A stretch of 64,000 nt of DNA from Aspidapion aeneum (GCA_963576565.1 OY755045.1:37282667-37346666), one strand, 5' to 3'; shown: positions 9,919 through 22,071, counted from the first letter of the stretch. Made by a program: numbers and translations. Notes: generated by a model not told the origin, from the sequence alone.

Positions 9919-10540
9919 AAGGACCAACGCGCATAACTCAAAAACGGCTTGGCCGATTTCAATGAAATTTGGTACCCAGGCTGGGCTTGGGTCGAGATGG
10001 TCCCATTTAAAAATGAACAAAATCCACCGAACACAAACCAAAAAAGGGTGGGGATAGATTTCAAAAATTAGAGTTTATGTGAAAATATGGCGTGTGTGAT
10101 ATCAAACGAAAGGTAATTGAGTCTGGAGTTAAACAAAATACATTTTAATTTATTTTAAAAAAAGGGTGGGGGTATATTTCAAAAATTCGAGTTTAAGTGA
10201 AAATATGGCGTGTGTGATATCAAACGAAAGGTAATTGAGTCCGGAGTTTAACAAAATACATTTTAGTTTTTGTTTTCTTAAGGGTGGGGGTGGATTTCAA
10301 AAATTTGAGTTTAAGTCAAAACATGGCTTGTGTGGTATCAAACAAAAGGTAATTTAGTGTGGAGTTGAATAAAATATATTTCAGTTTTTAGTTATATTAG
10401 CACACACGTACACCATAACTATAGTACCTAGTGTGAGCTTAGGGGCCCATATATTGGCAGAGTATTTTTTGCTGTAACATTTCACATTGTGTATACTTTT
10501 ATAAGTCGATGTACAATAAAGAATTGAATTGAATTGAGTG
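9638..10540 (+). mobile_element. LINE 3' end interrupted by copy D
   Basis: 9638-9740 and 10464-10540 read as one LINE 3' tail once copy D is removed. It closes with 'GTACAATAAAGAATTGAATT' and a short GAATT repeat, the microsatellite-like terminus common in Jockey/CR1-type LINEs. Confidence 0.6.
9741..10463 (+). mobile_element. Hairpin-ended (GTCT)n element, copy D (full length)
   Basis: TAGCTCACAC begins at 9741, (CTGT)n runs about 9858-9918, three internal repeats follow, then the second hairpin at about 10399-10440 and GGCAGAGT ending at 10463. TA dinucleotides sit at both ends. It has the longest uninterrupted GTCT tract of the five copies, which may mean it is young or that the tract expanded. 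It is inserted in LINE 3' sequence. Confidence 0.92.
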
Positions 10541-10792
10541 TAGGTAGCACTAGTTAGTCATTAGCTCTAGTTTAAAACACAGAATAAATGTTGTCAGTTT
10601 TGTTGAGAAAAGGAAGAACGGAAAATTATGGCCTTTTTAGAAAGCGAACATGTTGGAAGTATTTTTGATCCTGCGTATTGCGTTCAATGTGCCCAAATAT
10701 ATTTGGACAGTTGCGGGTAAGAAGGAAAGGCGCGGGAGGGAATTAAAAATAGGAAAAGACTTAAAATTAAAGGAAAACGCTTGTGCGTGAAC

Positions 10793-11160
10793 ACAGGGTG
10801 TCTCAGATAAAACTAGCTACATGGAAATTTCGGAAACGGTAAGAGATACAATTTTGGTTAAATGAGAAAAAAGTTGCGCTATTCCAAGCCCAATCTGTTG
10901 CAATAAAAATATCTACAGGGGTTCTCAAAATATCGAGCAAAAGTTGTGTTTTCCAAAAAATATAAATATCTCCGCCCCCTTGTGAAGAAATTTTATAAAA
11001 TTTGGTGGTTTTGTATTAGCAGCTACGGCCAATCCAATAACGTTAACAAATTTTTTCTTGGCCTTCTATGTCTTTTTGTAACCATAGCCAACTTTGTTAC
11101 TTCTTATGGTTGCCATTTTGGATTTATACGTTATTAAATAGAGAATAAAAAGAGCATTTT
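10793..11160 (+). mobile_element. AGGGTGTC-ended non-autonomous element, copy 2
   Basis: It starts 'ACAGGGTGTCTCAG' at 10793 and matches 3557-3940 in the opposite orientation up to 'GAATAAAAAGAGCATTTT'. Two inverted copies 7 kb apart confirm a mobile family. No ORF. Confidence 0.82.
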
Positions 11161-11689
11161 ATTTTTTATATATTTTTTTGTTTGCCACATTGATTGAATT
11201 TCTTGAGTTATTGTGTTTGAAAAGCTGGGTTGCTTAAGAAGTTCCAGAAAAACGGTTAATATTCAGAATCTGGCGTCTTCCTTTGATTTTGGAATCCTGT
11301 AGGATTAAGTTTCATCATAAAATATTAAAAAACATAATCTCTACTTGTTCATAGTCAATTGCAATTTTTTTTACCTTACTCAGCTTTATAAAACATTGAC
11401 TATACTTCTAAATCATCCTGTATAGTTACACCATACGCACACACACATAACCACATATCGTAAAATAAAGGAACTGGAAGGAAGTTAAAACAAAACAAAG
11501 AATGTATAAAGTTTATGTTTTTATTTATTAAGGGGGTAATAGCATTGACTGACCTAATACAAAATCATAAATCTGATAAGATTAGGAATAAAAAATTCAT
11601 CTGATTCATTTGAAAATGTACGATTAAGAAAATTTCCAAAAGTTGATTTGAACTAGTTACGGGTAGACTATCTATACTATCTATCAGGG
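11161..11689. other. AT-rich, nothing recognised
   Basis: I see no gene or repeat signal beyond short A/T runs. Confidence 0.4.
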
Positions 11690-12475
11690 GAAATCTATGC
11701 CTTCCGTAGATGCCAGATACTCTCTGACCCGGAGGGTTAGCACCTGTTTAGGCTCCCTTTCCCACAGATACGGAAGAAGACCACACCGGTATGAGAGGCG
11801 GAAAGGAAGGACCTCGGTACAACAAATATAGCGTAGGTGGTCTTTAGAGATAATATAAAAGAATAAACTGACCTGACTCAGAATAAGCGGCTGCAAACAG
11901 CGTCTGTCCCAGAATGGCCGGCTAAATAAAATCTCACCAACACGCCTGACAAGCGTGGTGTTTTAATGCCACTACCCCTTAATGGAGAAATCAAATTTGA
12001 AAACGAATGGAAATGGTTTCAGGTGGGAAGGAAACACTCCGAATCCCACACTTCTATGGTCTGCCTCACGGACTGGGGGAGGCAAAAATTTGCTTATGAA
12101 ACGTTTAAAAACAAAACAAAAACAAGTAAAACTAACAATAGCAACCTATAATATTAGATCTATGAACAACGACGAAAAAATTGACGAACTGCAGGAAAAG
12201 CTGACAAGAATAAAATGGGACATTGTAGGCTTGTCAGAAACCCGGCGAAAGTCCGAAAACCAGATTAAACTGAACTCCGGTAATCTACCATACCATAAAG
12301 GTAATGAAGATAACAGCATAAGTAAACACGTCCAAACTATTTAAGGAGTCTCAGATCGCATTGCAAATCTTACACTAAAAATGAAAAGAACATCGCTTAA
12401 AGTTATCCAAGTATACGCCCCCACTTCAACCTGTGATAACGAGCACATCGAAACATTCTACGAAGGTGTTTAAAA
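11690..12475 (+). pseudogene. RTE-type LINE 5' region and endonuclease fragment
   Basis: After a GC-richer leader (11690-11960), the frame from about 12125 reads 'KLTIATYNIRSMNNDEKI', then 'WDIVGLSETRR' and, after a deletion and frame change, 'SLKVIQVYAPTSTCDNEH'. These are the N-terminal, catalytic-Glu and 'YAPT' blocks of the AP-type endonuclease of RTE elements. It ends at about 12475, before the GDFN and SDH blocks. The fragment is 3'-truncated. Confidence 0.85.
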
Positions 12476-13284
12476 AACGGGTTGTATTTGCTTTTAACGA
12501 AAGTTTGTAGCCAGCATACCGTTTTGATATTGGTCATGTAGGGACCATGGAAAATTATTACTGTATGTAAGATAAGAACAACTGCATATGTATAAAATAT
12601 ATAATATGTAAGAAAAAAGGATAGAAGTTTAAACTTGGTGACGCTGATTGTTTTAGAATAGCCAGACCCACAGCCCATTCCTGTCCCCTGTGAGCCCCGG
12701 TAAAGTAGAAGGAGGACATTTCTGACATCGTTTGTTTCCCCTTGCGCGGCGATCTTTTCTCTCAGTTCGTAAAGAAAATTGATCGAGGAAGGTTGTACAT
12801 AAAATATCGGAAATTTAGACGATAACTACGTAACGTATAATCCTTTTTTTTACCTTCTTTTTTGTAATATTTAATGCCGTGTCTACCACAAAACAAAGCT
12901 TCCGCAGCGAAACAAATAAAAGAGGACTCTGCTTTAAAAGTCACAGACTTCTCCAAACAGGTACAGCCAGGCAATCTATGCGGAAACGGAATGGAGCTCA
13001 GGACAGTTTCGTTGGACGTATACATTTCAATTGTAGTGTTAATAAATGATAGCCAGTTATGGACTATCAAATACTGCCATACTGATGTGCCTACCAGGTG
13101 ACCAGGGAAACAAGAAAACAGCGAAAGCCTTGCGGAGAAAGAAGCGGTAACACTTGTTTATCAACCAGAGTTCTACTGTGGTTTAATGAAAGATTGAATG
13201 AAAATTATTGGTGTTCTGCTGGATCCAAACACCAGGACAAAGACCCTAAAATTGGTTCATAACCGTATCAGCAAAGAAGTCAGA
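12476..13284. other. Unassigned, partly GC-richer
   Basis: Open frames at 12762-13101 on both strands overlap and have no motif I recognise. No clear repeat partner in the window. Confidence 0.35.
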
Positions 13285-13425
13285 CCAACTTCGAGAACTG
13301 AACAAAAACGATCTAAGATTAGTGATCAGACTGCTTCACGGATACTGCCTAGTTAAAAATCACCTAAGCAACAGGTTGAGCAACCGACGACATCTGCTTT
13401 GGACACGTCCTGTCCAATCCATATT
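13285..13425 (+). pseudogene. LINE C-terminal fragment
   Basis: 'ELNKNDLRLVIRLLHGYCLV' followed by 'NHLSNRLSN' and 'DDICFGHV' resembles the post-RNase-H region of I/R1-like LINEs, where a 'LTGHC..K.L..MG' block precedes a Cys-rich motif. It is short and shifted. Confidence 0.5.
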
Positions 13426-14042
13426 AAACTTTAGTACCTCAAAGCAGTATACTGATGCTCCAGATTCATGCACAAAATATTTTTAGGTGAAGGTGCTTAG
13501 TGGCTTAGTAGTCAGAATGTCGCGACACCCCGTACAATCTACAAGGCTATTAGACGAGAAATACGATAGACGTGACGTTTTTGGCTACGAGAATGACTAT
13601 AGTAATGCCTTAGAGCAACGATTCTCAAACTGGGTTCCGCGAAGCGGTAATTGGGGTTTCGCAAGAAGTTAATAAAATAAAAAAATATTTGTTTGTATCA
13701 CCCAAAAATGAAATAGTCAATAGAATTATGTTGTGAATAAAATAAATTTTCTTAGTAGAGTAAAGTAAGTTTGGAAATTGGGACAGTCACCTGCTTACTC
13801 TGCAAAATGAGGAGATGGTATTCCTTAATGACTCTTCATTTCAATTGTCATCAAGAATAACTGATGTTCAGTGGTTATAATGTTTGGCATATCTTGCCGG
13901 TATCTTCTCAAGCTTTAATGAATTAAACTTATCACTTCAGGGAACTTCTGTCACAGTTATCTCACTACATGACAAAATCTAGGCTATAATAACTAAAATA
14001 TAGTATAAAAAATAGTTTTGGGAATCTTGTCTAAATAGAGAA

Positions 14043-14846
14043 GTGATTGAGTGCTTTCCTACACTGCATGATTTTGTGTCCGAGTCAAAGAGTCCATTAT
14101 CAGCAAAAATCACTTCTGAGAACCATCTTCAGAACCTGCAAGTTTCAATGAAAGAATATATTGAGGATCTTGATTGTCTTGGCAATCCGTTCTTAGTCTC
14201 AGTCGAAAAAGCTCATCAAACTTTAACTGCAAAACAAACTGAATAGCTAATTTATCTTGAATAAAAAACTCTAAATGATTGTCAAAAATCTGTTTTTTTT
14301 ATTGATTATTAACAATGGAGCTAATATTACCATTTTCTCTTATTATTAAGAGGCCTTTAAATATGTACAAAAATCTATCTACTTCTTTAAAATAAATTTA
14401 AGTAGCTCATTAGGGGTCCATCTCACCGACTTTTTTTTCGTTACTTAGCTTAAAGCTTTTCTTAATATAATCATAATATGACGTAATAAGGAACACTTAA
14501 GGCTAAGTAACGAAAAAAAAAAGTCGGTGCGATGGGCTATAAGACAATTAATTCTTTAAAAAATGACAAATTCACATATATTGCTAATGTTACATGCCCA
14601 CACTGTATCTTAGCCTATAATTAAAAATTAATAGAAGATTTTTTGATCGTAAAAACGTGGATGGAAACCTAAAACTACTTTTAATTCGGCTTCTTTGTTG
14701 GAGTTTTGGGCCCAGCTTAGAAGTAAATATCAAGAATTAAATAAACTAAATCCTGAAGCAGATATGCACATACGACTTTCAAACATTGAAGCCGATATTA
14801 AGAAACTTGTGTCAAACAATCAGCCCATCCATCGCATTAAGTTTTA
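14043..14846 (+). pseudogene. hAT transposase C-terminal relic (ZBED5-like)
   Basis: 14043-14246 reads 'ECFPTLHDFVSES' and 'HLQNLQVSMKEYIEDLD', with 'NPFLVSVEKAHQTL' after it. About 14695-14846 reads 'FWAQLRSKYQELNKL' then 'PEADMHIRLSNIEADIKKLV'. These are the last part of ZBED5/hAT-type transposases, including the end of the dimerisation region. The conserved 'CE.GFS.L' block is deleted between 'ELNK' and 'PEAD'. The same segments occur on the minus strand in copy 2. Confidence 0.75.
14411..14540. mobile_element. Small fold-back MITE inside hAT copy 1
   Basis: 'CACCGACTTTTTTTTCGTTA' near 14424 is mirrored by 'AACGAAAAAAAAAAGTCGGT' ending at about 14527. Arms are about 37 bases including 'CTTAGC', with a loop of about 50. 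TA lies at both outer ends. Confidence 0.8.
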
Positions 14847-15063
14847 AAAAAATAATAACAAAATATTTTTAATACTTATTTTAGTGTTTTTACTGCTTCC
14901 GAGTTATTAATATATTACGTACCTACGTAGTAGTAATGTCGTTTTTTTTTATACAAAACTAAGCATTAAGTCTTATTTTTAAGTACTTAGGATAAGGGTT
15001 CCTCAGAAAAAAATGCAAACTTTAGGGTTCCCCACTCTACAAAAGTTTGAGAACCACTTAGAG

Positions 15064-15955
15064 TTAAGGCGTCAAGGTGTCCTTGTCAAAGATTGACTGG
15101 CGATTTCATTTTTCAATAACGCAGAATGGGTAACTTTGAAATAAATATACTTTGCCACAGTGAAATATTAAGAAAAAAGTAAGTTTATGTAGTAGAAGTA
15201 TATCACTAGTTATACAAGTATTAAAATAATCAAGTATTTTATGGTCAGCTCGTGAAGGAATGCGAAACTGTGCGCAGTCATAAATTGTTATTAATAAAAA
15301 TAAAGTTCTGTGTAATTTTAATAATACTCCCGCACCAAAGCATATAACGCATATAAGAACTATTCCAGACATGCATCGTTAAAATTATAGTTTGTAATTT
15401 GATTGGCAATTTCGTTACCGATTTCCCTATCTGGAAGGCGAATTTCATAATAGAAGGACATCGTCGTTCGTGTTCTTTTGCTCTTCGAATTGTTCAATCT
15501 TAATGCTTTAAGACATAATTTGAATATACGAAAATTTAAAAAGTGTAAAATATTTAAGAATCACAAAAAAAAAGTCTAAACAAGATGTAAGTAAAGGATC
15601 GGTAAAATTACTATATTAAATACCCGTATTAAAGATATTACAAGATATGTAAAAAATCTAATTAATAGGTAGGTATGTACAGCTGAGTTTATTAAAATCT
15701 GATACAACTGGAAAAGCTCGTTTTTTATTTTAAGCAGTATATATATTATATTATATCGGATTGACATTTACATTTTACAATAGTGTTATGACGTCCAATA
15801 AGAGGACTGCTTATTTCTTTTTGCATGTTTATAAAATATAGAAAATAAAATTTGATTAAAACCAGCTAGCAATATTATTTTGGTCGTTTTTAGAAATAAC
15901 GTGTTTATTTCTGTTAAATTAAATTTAATTTTGAATTTAATATCTTTATTAGCTT
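15064..15955. other. AT-rich, nothing recognised
   Basis: No gene, RNA or repeat partner seen. The minus-strand open frames here are short and hydrophobic from T-rich sequence. Confidence 0.4.
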
Positions 15956-15959
15956 TGCC

Positions 15960-16335
15960 AAATAATACATAAAAAGTGAGTTCGGTCTTGTTTGGTGCAG
16001 TTTAGCACCTGAGGTTTGATGACTGAATTTTATGGTAAATGGGTGCTTAGCTGCCTGGAAACTGACAAAATTTTGCTCTCCCGAAAGGGTCATTTTAGAG
16101 GACTTGAAGTAGGGCATGATCTTCCTGAACTTGACTTACTTTTGGCCTGCCAGATCATCCTTGCTTCCTTTCAAGTAATTCTTCTTTTATCCATCTTTTA
16201 TTTATAGAACGAACTGTTGTTCGGTTTGCTTTAAAATGCTGTGCTACCGCTGGAAATGACCAACTATTTTCCAACTTAGTAACAATTTTGGTTTTAGGCC
16301 GTATTTAAAACCATTTTAGGATGTTTATGTATTTA
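15960..16335 (-). pseudogene. Tc1-like transposase N-terminal relic
   Basis: Read from 16335 down: 'VAQHFKANRTTVRSINKRWI', 'KEELLERKQG', a stop, then 'SGRPKVSQVQEDHAL', and later 'LRCRTAPNKTEL' with one stop. This is the helix-turn-helix, GRP linker and next segment of a Tc1/mariner-superfamily transposase, different from the one at 1548-3331. The catalytic domain is not found. Confidence 0.6.
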
Positions 16336-17214
16336 TTATTCTGTAACTGATGACGATATCATTATTTTTGTACTTGTCACAGTTTTGAAATTGTTAAAAT
16401 ACTGACGTTTTGATAAAGCTGATGGTGGCCTAGAATATACTGCTCAAACTTTGGAAAAAGTATTTTGAAGAGTGGTATCAGTTTTTTTTAAATCAGCTAG
16501 CTGTACCGTCACTACTTTTAGGGACTTAAGAAACGGGCACAGAATGGCACCACAAAGGTCATAGTCCCGTCTCTACTATTCACGCATTAAAAAACCACCT
16601 CTTTTATCTATAAGTTAAAATAGAGTCAGGTTGAGATAGATAAAGAAAAAAAGCTTATTATTCATTTAAAACGAGTAAAATGCTAAGCAATAAATTAGTA
16701 ATAAACAATAACCAATTTTGAAATGCACGTTTGCGTCTGACTCGTAACTTCTTAATTTCTACTTTTAATTGACAAGAGCAATTTTAATGTCTCCATCGAC
16801 ATCGGAAGACCAATCCAATAATATCAATATGACGATCATTATCCATGACAGCAAACTTACGATACAAATTATAACCTATGGCCGTAATGAGTCTTTATCC
16901 CATGGCATAATTTTATATTAATGTCGTTTTAGATGGTAAATTCCCATTTTGCATCGGTTGCTGATGGTTGTTGCTGTATCGATAATTTTTTGGTTAACCG
17001 TGATATTTTAACGTGGGTAGCGGCTTCTGTTAGTTGCTCTATCACGAAATATGAATCGATCCCTGCGAACCGCAGATTCCACGGGGTGGATTCTGTAATA
17101 TCAAAGAAATAATCGCACGGGAACGTACTTTCGACCATATACATAAGGTAGTTCATATGCTTCGACCAATAGCAGCCTGAAATGTCACTTGGAGAGGCAG
17201 GCAAACCAGAATTC
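16336..17214. other. Unassigned
   Basis: A 95-codon minus-strand open frame (16929-17216) has no motif I know and no matching neighbour. Otherwise I see nothing. Confidence 0.35.
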
Positions 17215-17560
17215 ATGGCAGACTAAACTGAGCCTGAGAACAGAAGAGACCGAATGCAGACTCTGTATGACGAAAAGACATGACGAAACAGTCAGACATG
17301 TACTGTGAGAATGTCCGGCTATTGCACATTACGTCAGAACACTTTCCGTAAACCTCAGATTGATTCAGAAAATCTGAACACTGTCTCGCCTCAACTGATA
17401 GATTGCCTTTTTGAATGACTGGGCATACAGTGCTGAGAAACTACACAAAAGGGAACCACACTAGTCGCAGTGGAAGGGCTGCACAGCCCACTCACATATC
17501 AATCATTATCAGACTATCTGCTTCAAAGCAGGTTTACAAACACCGAGGAAACTTTTAATA
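17215..17560 (+). pseudogene. LINE 3'-terminal Cys-motif fragment
   Basis: 'LRTEETECRLCMTKRHDETV' then 'RHVL', a stop, and 'ECPAIAHY' give the C-x2-C...H...C motif that closes the ORF of I/R1-like LINEs. A short tail follows. The start of the next fragment at 17845 belongs to an upstream part of the same type of element, so order is scrambled. Confidence 0.7.
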
Positions 17561-17844
17561 AATTGAACGCCTCGGCAGAGTTCGTTTTAATTCGGGCACT
17601 CCCGCCGGTCCGTGTGACTACGTTTCACGCTACTGTTGGTCGAAGAAACGTTTCTGTGCGATGTTTTCTACGAGATAATCTGGTCACAGGTATTTTCTGG
17701 ACCGGAGAGCTAGCGCTTTTTTACGATATAATACAAGTGGCAATGTAGCGTCTGTACCCGGTTTCTCATCCCTGATTTCCTTCAAAAATAAAACCTTTTC
17801 GAAATGCTGTTGCTGGCAACCACAGAATGAGAACAGTGGGCCTC

Positions 17845-18397
17845 GGAAACTTAGCAACCATATTTCAAGCAGAATTATGTACAATAGAAGTATGCGGTAC
17901 AGAGGTTACCCGCAGAGGCCTCTCAAACAAAAACATCTAAATCAGCTCTAAAAGCATTAAGCTCATATAAAGTTCAATCCGGACTATTTTGGAATTGTCT
18001 ACAATCCCTGAAACAGGCCAGCAGAACTAACAAGATCAGTCTTGTCTGGTTGCAAAGCCACACGGAGGTTGAGGGAAATGAAAAAGCAGACGCACAGGGC
18101 AGGAGCAGAATCCGCGCTGGTTATACACTTAAGCTTAAAAACTGGCGGGTAACGCCTAGACAACACTCCAAAGCCTTTCTAAACAAGGCAGACATGCACA
18201 GAACAAAGCAACTCCGGGAATTAAACAGTAATAGCCTACCAATAATCACAGGGCTATACACAGGTCAATGCCGACTCAACAAATACACGAACAGACTGGG
18301 AGTAAGTAACACACCAGGCTGCAGGTTCTGTGATGTTGAGGAGGAAACGCCGCTTCATTCAAATAATCTGCTACTGCGTCGCACGACAGAGAACTAG
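17845..18397 (+). pseudogene. LINE RNase H and C-terminal Cys motif relic
   Basis: 'NLATIFQAEL' (about 17850) and 'ALKALSSYKVQSGL' are RNase H blocks also seen at 8920-9060. The open frame to 18397 has 'SLVWLQSHTEVEGNEKADAQ', the last RNase H block with its catalytic Asp, then 'ITGLYTGQCRLNKYTNRLGV' and 'CRFCDVEEETPLH', the terminal C-x2-C...H motif. The 8285-9066 relic and this one together would cover most of one I/LOA-like LINE. Confidence 0.82.
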
Positions 18398-18529
18398 GTC
18401 GAAACTATTCTGACCATTTCCTTTTAAATCCCACTGAATCTGTAACTGACAGTATTGGACCAGCTCAATCCTCCCATTTGTTAATTAAGTTATCACTGCT
18501 AGTGTAAAGTCCAGTGAATATTTACGAGT

Positions 18530-18840
18530 TGATAGTAGAAGTCATCGGTAAGTCGGATAGAGTAGGCTCTTTTAGACATGCCCTAGGTCTATTTCTTTTC
18601 TCACTTCCATTTTGATGTCCAGTATGCCAGCCCACTTGAAAAAGTGCAGCTCTTCTCGTTTCCGGTTGGAGTACCGAGGGCCAGTTGCCACTAGGTGCAT
18701 TTTTGCCTCTTCTTTCTGTCCACAGACTGGGCAGGTATGGTCGTTCTGGACTCACCAGGAAAGGTCCAAGTATTTGATTTGATAGAAGAATAGGGTCTCT
18801 GGTCAAGTGGCATTGCCTTTTTCATTCCTTTTAAGCCTGG
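18530..18840 (-). pseudogene. Antisense LINE C-terminal fragment
   Basis: On the minus strand 'TCPVCGQKEEAKMHLVA' gives a C-x2-C...H pattern, followed by 'RKREELHFFKWAGI'. It fits the C-terminal region of a LINE ORF, but the assignment rests on the Cys/His spacing only. Confidence 0.4.
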
Positions 18841-19042
18841 TTTCTCCTGTGATGCAGACCATCATTGACATTAACTGAGATTTGGTAGTTAAGGATAAAA
18901 ATTGGTAGGTGGTAGACGCTTTTTACTCATTGGGCGTCGACCGGTGAGATACCACCATGCCAGAAGTGAGTAGCGCTAAGTGGTATCATCACGTTCCGCT
19001 ACTGCGCTGGCAGTCCGGTTCCAACAATGAGTAACAGATAGC

Positions 19043-19832
19043 ATGATGGCGCCTCCAGGATCAAAATATTCCGGAGGTAAAATACCCGACCACTCGGATC
19101 TCCGGGCGTCGGGTGATCCTGGGGGTCCTTCATGCAAAGATATTAAAAGAAGACCAAAAACTCAACTCAACTCAACAATTGATTTTAGCAATATAAGAGG
19201 ATTAAGTACCAACATGAATTCAGTTCACCAACATCTTGAAGAACAAAGACCTGACATCCTTGTTCTCACTGAAACTAAAATCAGTTCTGCAACACCTATT
19301 GTGAACTATCTTTATCCCGGCTATGAACTACACCACCGATTTCGACATAATTTTGGGATCTGTGTGTACATTAAAAATGACCTTTCATGTCATCGAGAGG
19401 AGAAGCTAGAACCAGCGAACCACGATATCATATGGCTGAAATTCACCTCAAAGTCATCGACCAAGTTCATTTGCTGCTTCTACCGACCCCCAAGTAACAC
19501 CGAGTATCAAAACTTTTTTGCGACATTATCCGAAAACTGTGATAGTATACAGTCTAACTATCCACATGCGGAAATTGTTTTTTTAGGCGATTTCAACGTC
19601 CACAATATACCCTGGCTAAAACACCACAACAAAACAGATAATGAAGGCAGGGAAGCAGAAGCTTTTGCCATAAGTTGTGGTCTAACGCAGCTTGTCGATG
19701 AACCTACCCGTATCTCAGAAAGGGGTGAATTTGCAGCGCTTTTAGACTTGTTCCTAACTACAAATCCTGACTTGTACAGAATTCAAGTAGATCCCCCACT
19801 TGGTTCATCCGATCATAAACTTGAAGAACAAA
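19043..19832 (+). pseudogene. LINE AP-type endonuclease domain
   Basis: ATG at 19043. 'FSNIRGLSTNMNSV', catalytic 'LTETKI', 'CCFYRPPSNTEY', 'FLGDFNVHNIPW' and 'GSSDHKL' appear in order. These are the Asn, Glu, Asp/Asn and Asp-His blocks of the endonuclease that nicks target DNA for priming. The catalytic residues look intact. After 'SSDHK' (about 19818) the frame is lost and continues in another frame from 19840. Confidence 0.88.
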
Positions 19833-19839
19833 GTGCGAA

Positions 19840-22028
19840 ATGTTCATACCGCCAAGCCAACAATCACTTCCTCGTAAAATGTGGCACTATAAATCGGCAA
19901 AATGGAATGACATTAAACAGTTTTACCTGGATTTTCCATGGCAAGAGGTTTGCTTTAAAACAGCTGATCCCACTATTTGCTGTAATGAAATAACAAAAGT
20001 AATCTTATCTGGAATGAATGCATATATCCCACATACAATAAAACGCAGAGCTAATGCAAAACCTTGGTTCAACAGCCAGTGTCAAACGGCTGTACAAAAA
20101 ACACAGAGCATATAACCTTTGGAAACGACAACAAACCGCTCAAAACCACATAGAATTTATAGAAGCCAGAAATAGTTGCAAAAATACTATTGACGCCGCC
20201 AAAGAAACATACAATCAAAGAATAAAAAACAGGTCGCTGAATTGTCCAAGTAGTTCTAGGTCCTTTTGGTCTCTTGCAAAAGCCGTTGGATCAAACTTCA
20301 CCAAGTCATCCATACCACCACTTACAGATAAAAATACTCACTTAGCCACAACATCAGAGGAAAAAGCCAATATGCTGGCCAAAATCTTTTCCTCCAACTC
20401 AAACCTAACAGTGCCAAATGGAAAAACTCCACCGTTCATTGAAAGGGTTTCCCACAGTATGCCAGAGGTACCCTTTTGTCACAGAGAAATACGAAAATCC
20501 CTTTAAAAGTTGGATACAAACAAAGCAATGGGTCCAGATGGCATTCCCGCGATAGTACTCAAAAATTGTGCTAGCGAACTCACCCCAACTTTCGCAAAAT
20601 TATTCAATTTATCTTATAGGCAAGGAGTATATCCATCATCATGGAAGTCTGCCGCAGTACAACCCATTCCAAAGAAAGGAAAAAAGACAGATCCGTTAAA
20701 CTATAGACCAATTGCTCTACTTCCGGTGATATCAAAAGTAATGGAAAGAGTTGTGAACAATCACCTAACCAAGTACTTGGAAAAGTACAAAATTATGAAC
20801 GACAAGCAATACGGATTTCGAAAATATAGGTCAACTGGCAATTTACTTACATACGTCACTCACTTATGGCAAACAGCGATTGAGTTGCGAGGTGAAACAA
20901 GAACAATTGCCTTAGATATATCTAAAGCATTCGATAAAGTCTGGCATGAAAATCTGCTCGACAAGCTCAAAGCAACGGACTTGTCGCCGAGACTTTGCAC
21001 TTGGTTTGAAAGTTACCTTAAGGTTAGATCCATTTATGTGGCACTGGATGGCCGGAACTCCAACTCTTACCAAATAAATGCTGGTGTGCCACAGGGAGCA
21101 ATCCTTTCGCCAACACTTTTTCTGATTTACATAAATGACCTCATAGATAAAACAGTAAATCCACTTTATTGCTTTGCAGATGATGGCAATGTAGTCTCCT
21201 CAGTCATACCACCCACATGTCTATCCGCACGTGAATTCCATTACCTTAGACTAACTGAAATATCACAGATAAATAACGACTTGGAGATAATAGAGGACTG
21301 GGGCAACAAAAACCTTGTACAGTTCAACGCGCAGAAAACCCAAGCAGCCCTGTTTTCAAAAAAGACCAGCACCGGTGAGCCAAACATCATGCTATCTGGA
21401 AGTGCTGTCGCATTGCAGAGCCAGTTGAACATCTTAGGAGTCACTGCAGAGACCAACATGTCTTGGCACAGCCACGTGGCAGATATAGCTAAAAGGGCGT
21501 CCCAAAAGCTTGGGGTGCTATTTCGTACAAGACATCTGTATACACCAAGCCAACTGCTGACACTCTACAAAGCCCAGATTCGACCAACTATGGAGTACTG
21601 CTCACATATATGGAGTGCGGCACCCAAACATACCTTAATGCTTTTGAACACCGTGCAAAAACGAGCTATCAAGCTGATCAATGACCCCGCACTTATTCGT
21701 AGCTTGGATAGTCTCGAACATCGAAGAACTGTGGGCGATCTATCTCTCCTACAGGTATTATCACGGAAAATGCTCTGAAGAGTTGGCACGAATGATCCCC
21801 CCGGGAGTAGCACCTACTAGGCGAACACGTCAAACAGACGGTAACCATCAATTTATTGTCAAAATAGAGGCACCAAGAACCTCATTATATCAGAATTCAT
21901 ATCTCTGGAGAACAGCATCGCTGTGGAATAAACTCCCTGCGACAGTTTTCCCTGCAGGTTACAACCTGAACCGTTTCAAAACCAACACACACCAACATTT
22001 CCGCACACTTGCCGCTTCTCGAGCGTGA
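19840..22028 (+). pseudogene. LINE reverse transcriptase
   Basis: It continues from the endonuclease via 'KPWFNSQCQTAVQKTQSI', a shift at about 20060-20115, then one frame from 20054 to 21778 broken only by a TAA at 20504-20506. RT blocks: 'KAMGPDGIPAIVLKNC', 'PLNYRPIALLPVISKVMERV', 'DKQYGFRKYRSTGNLL', 'ALDISKAFDKVWH', 'GVPQGAILSPTLFLIYINDL', catalytic 'CFADDGNV', 'LNILGVTAETNMSWHSHV'. A last shift near 21740 leads to 'RTSLYQNSYLWRTASLWNKL' and a stop at 22026. The FADD Asp pair is intact. Confidence 0.9.
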
Positions 22029-22071
22029 TAGGGATCACCTTGCGAGTGCGCATACCCGTAAAAAAAAAAAT

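Larger units (their letters stand above)
13616..15059 (+). mobile_element. hAT transposon relic, copy 1
   Basis: The left tip 'CAACGATTCTCAAACTGGG' and the right tip, reverse complement of 'GTTTGAGAACCAC' (about 15045-15057), match the ends of copy 2 at 35430-37772. The flanks share TTAGAG (13610-13615 and 15058-15063), probably a decayed 8-bp target duplication. Inside are two transposase segments (14043-14300 and about 14700-14846) and a small fold-back (14411-14540). Confidence 0.85.
18930..22071 (+). mobile_element. Nearly full-length Jockey/CR1-type LINE
   Basis: Endonuclease (19043-19832), reverse transcriptase (19840-22028), and a short 3' region ending in an A-run at about 22059-22068. 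The start is uncertain. 18930 is where GC-richer leader sequence begins. Damage is light (two frame changes and one stop), so this is the youngest-looking LINE in the window. No RNase H domain follows the RT, unlike the elements at 8285 and 17845. Confidence 0.88.

Noticed and set aside
16929..17216. 95-codon minus-strand gene
   Set aside because: No motif, no supporting splice or promoter signal, and it sits among LINE fragments.
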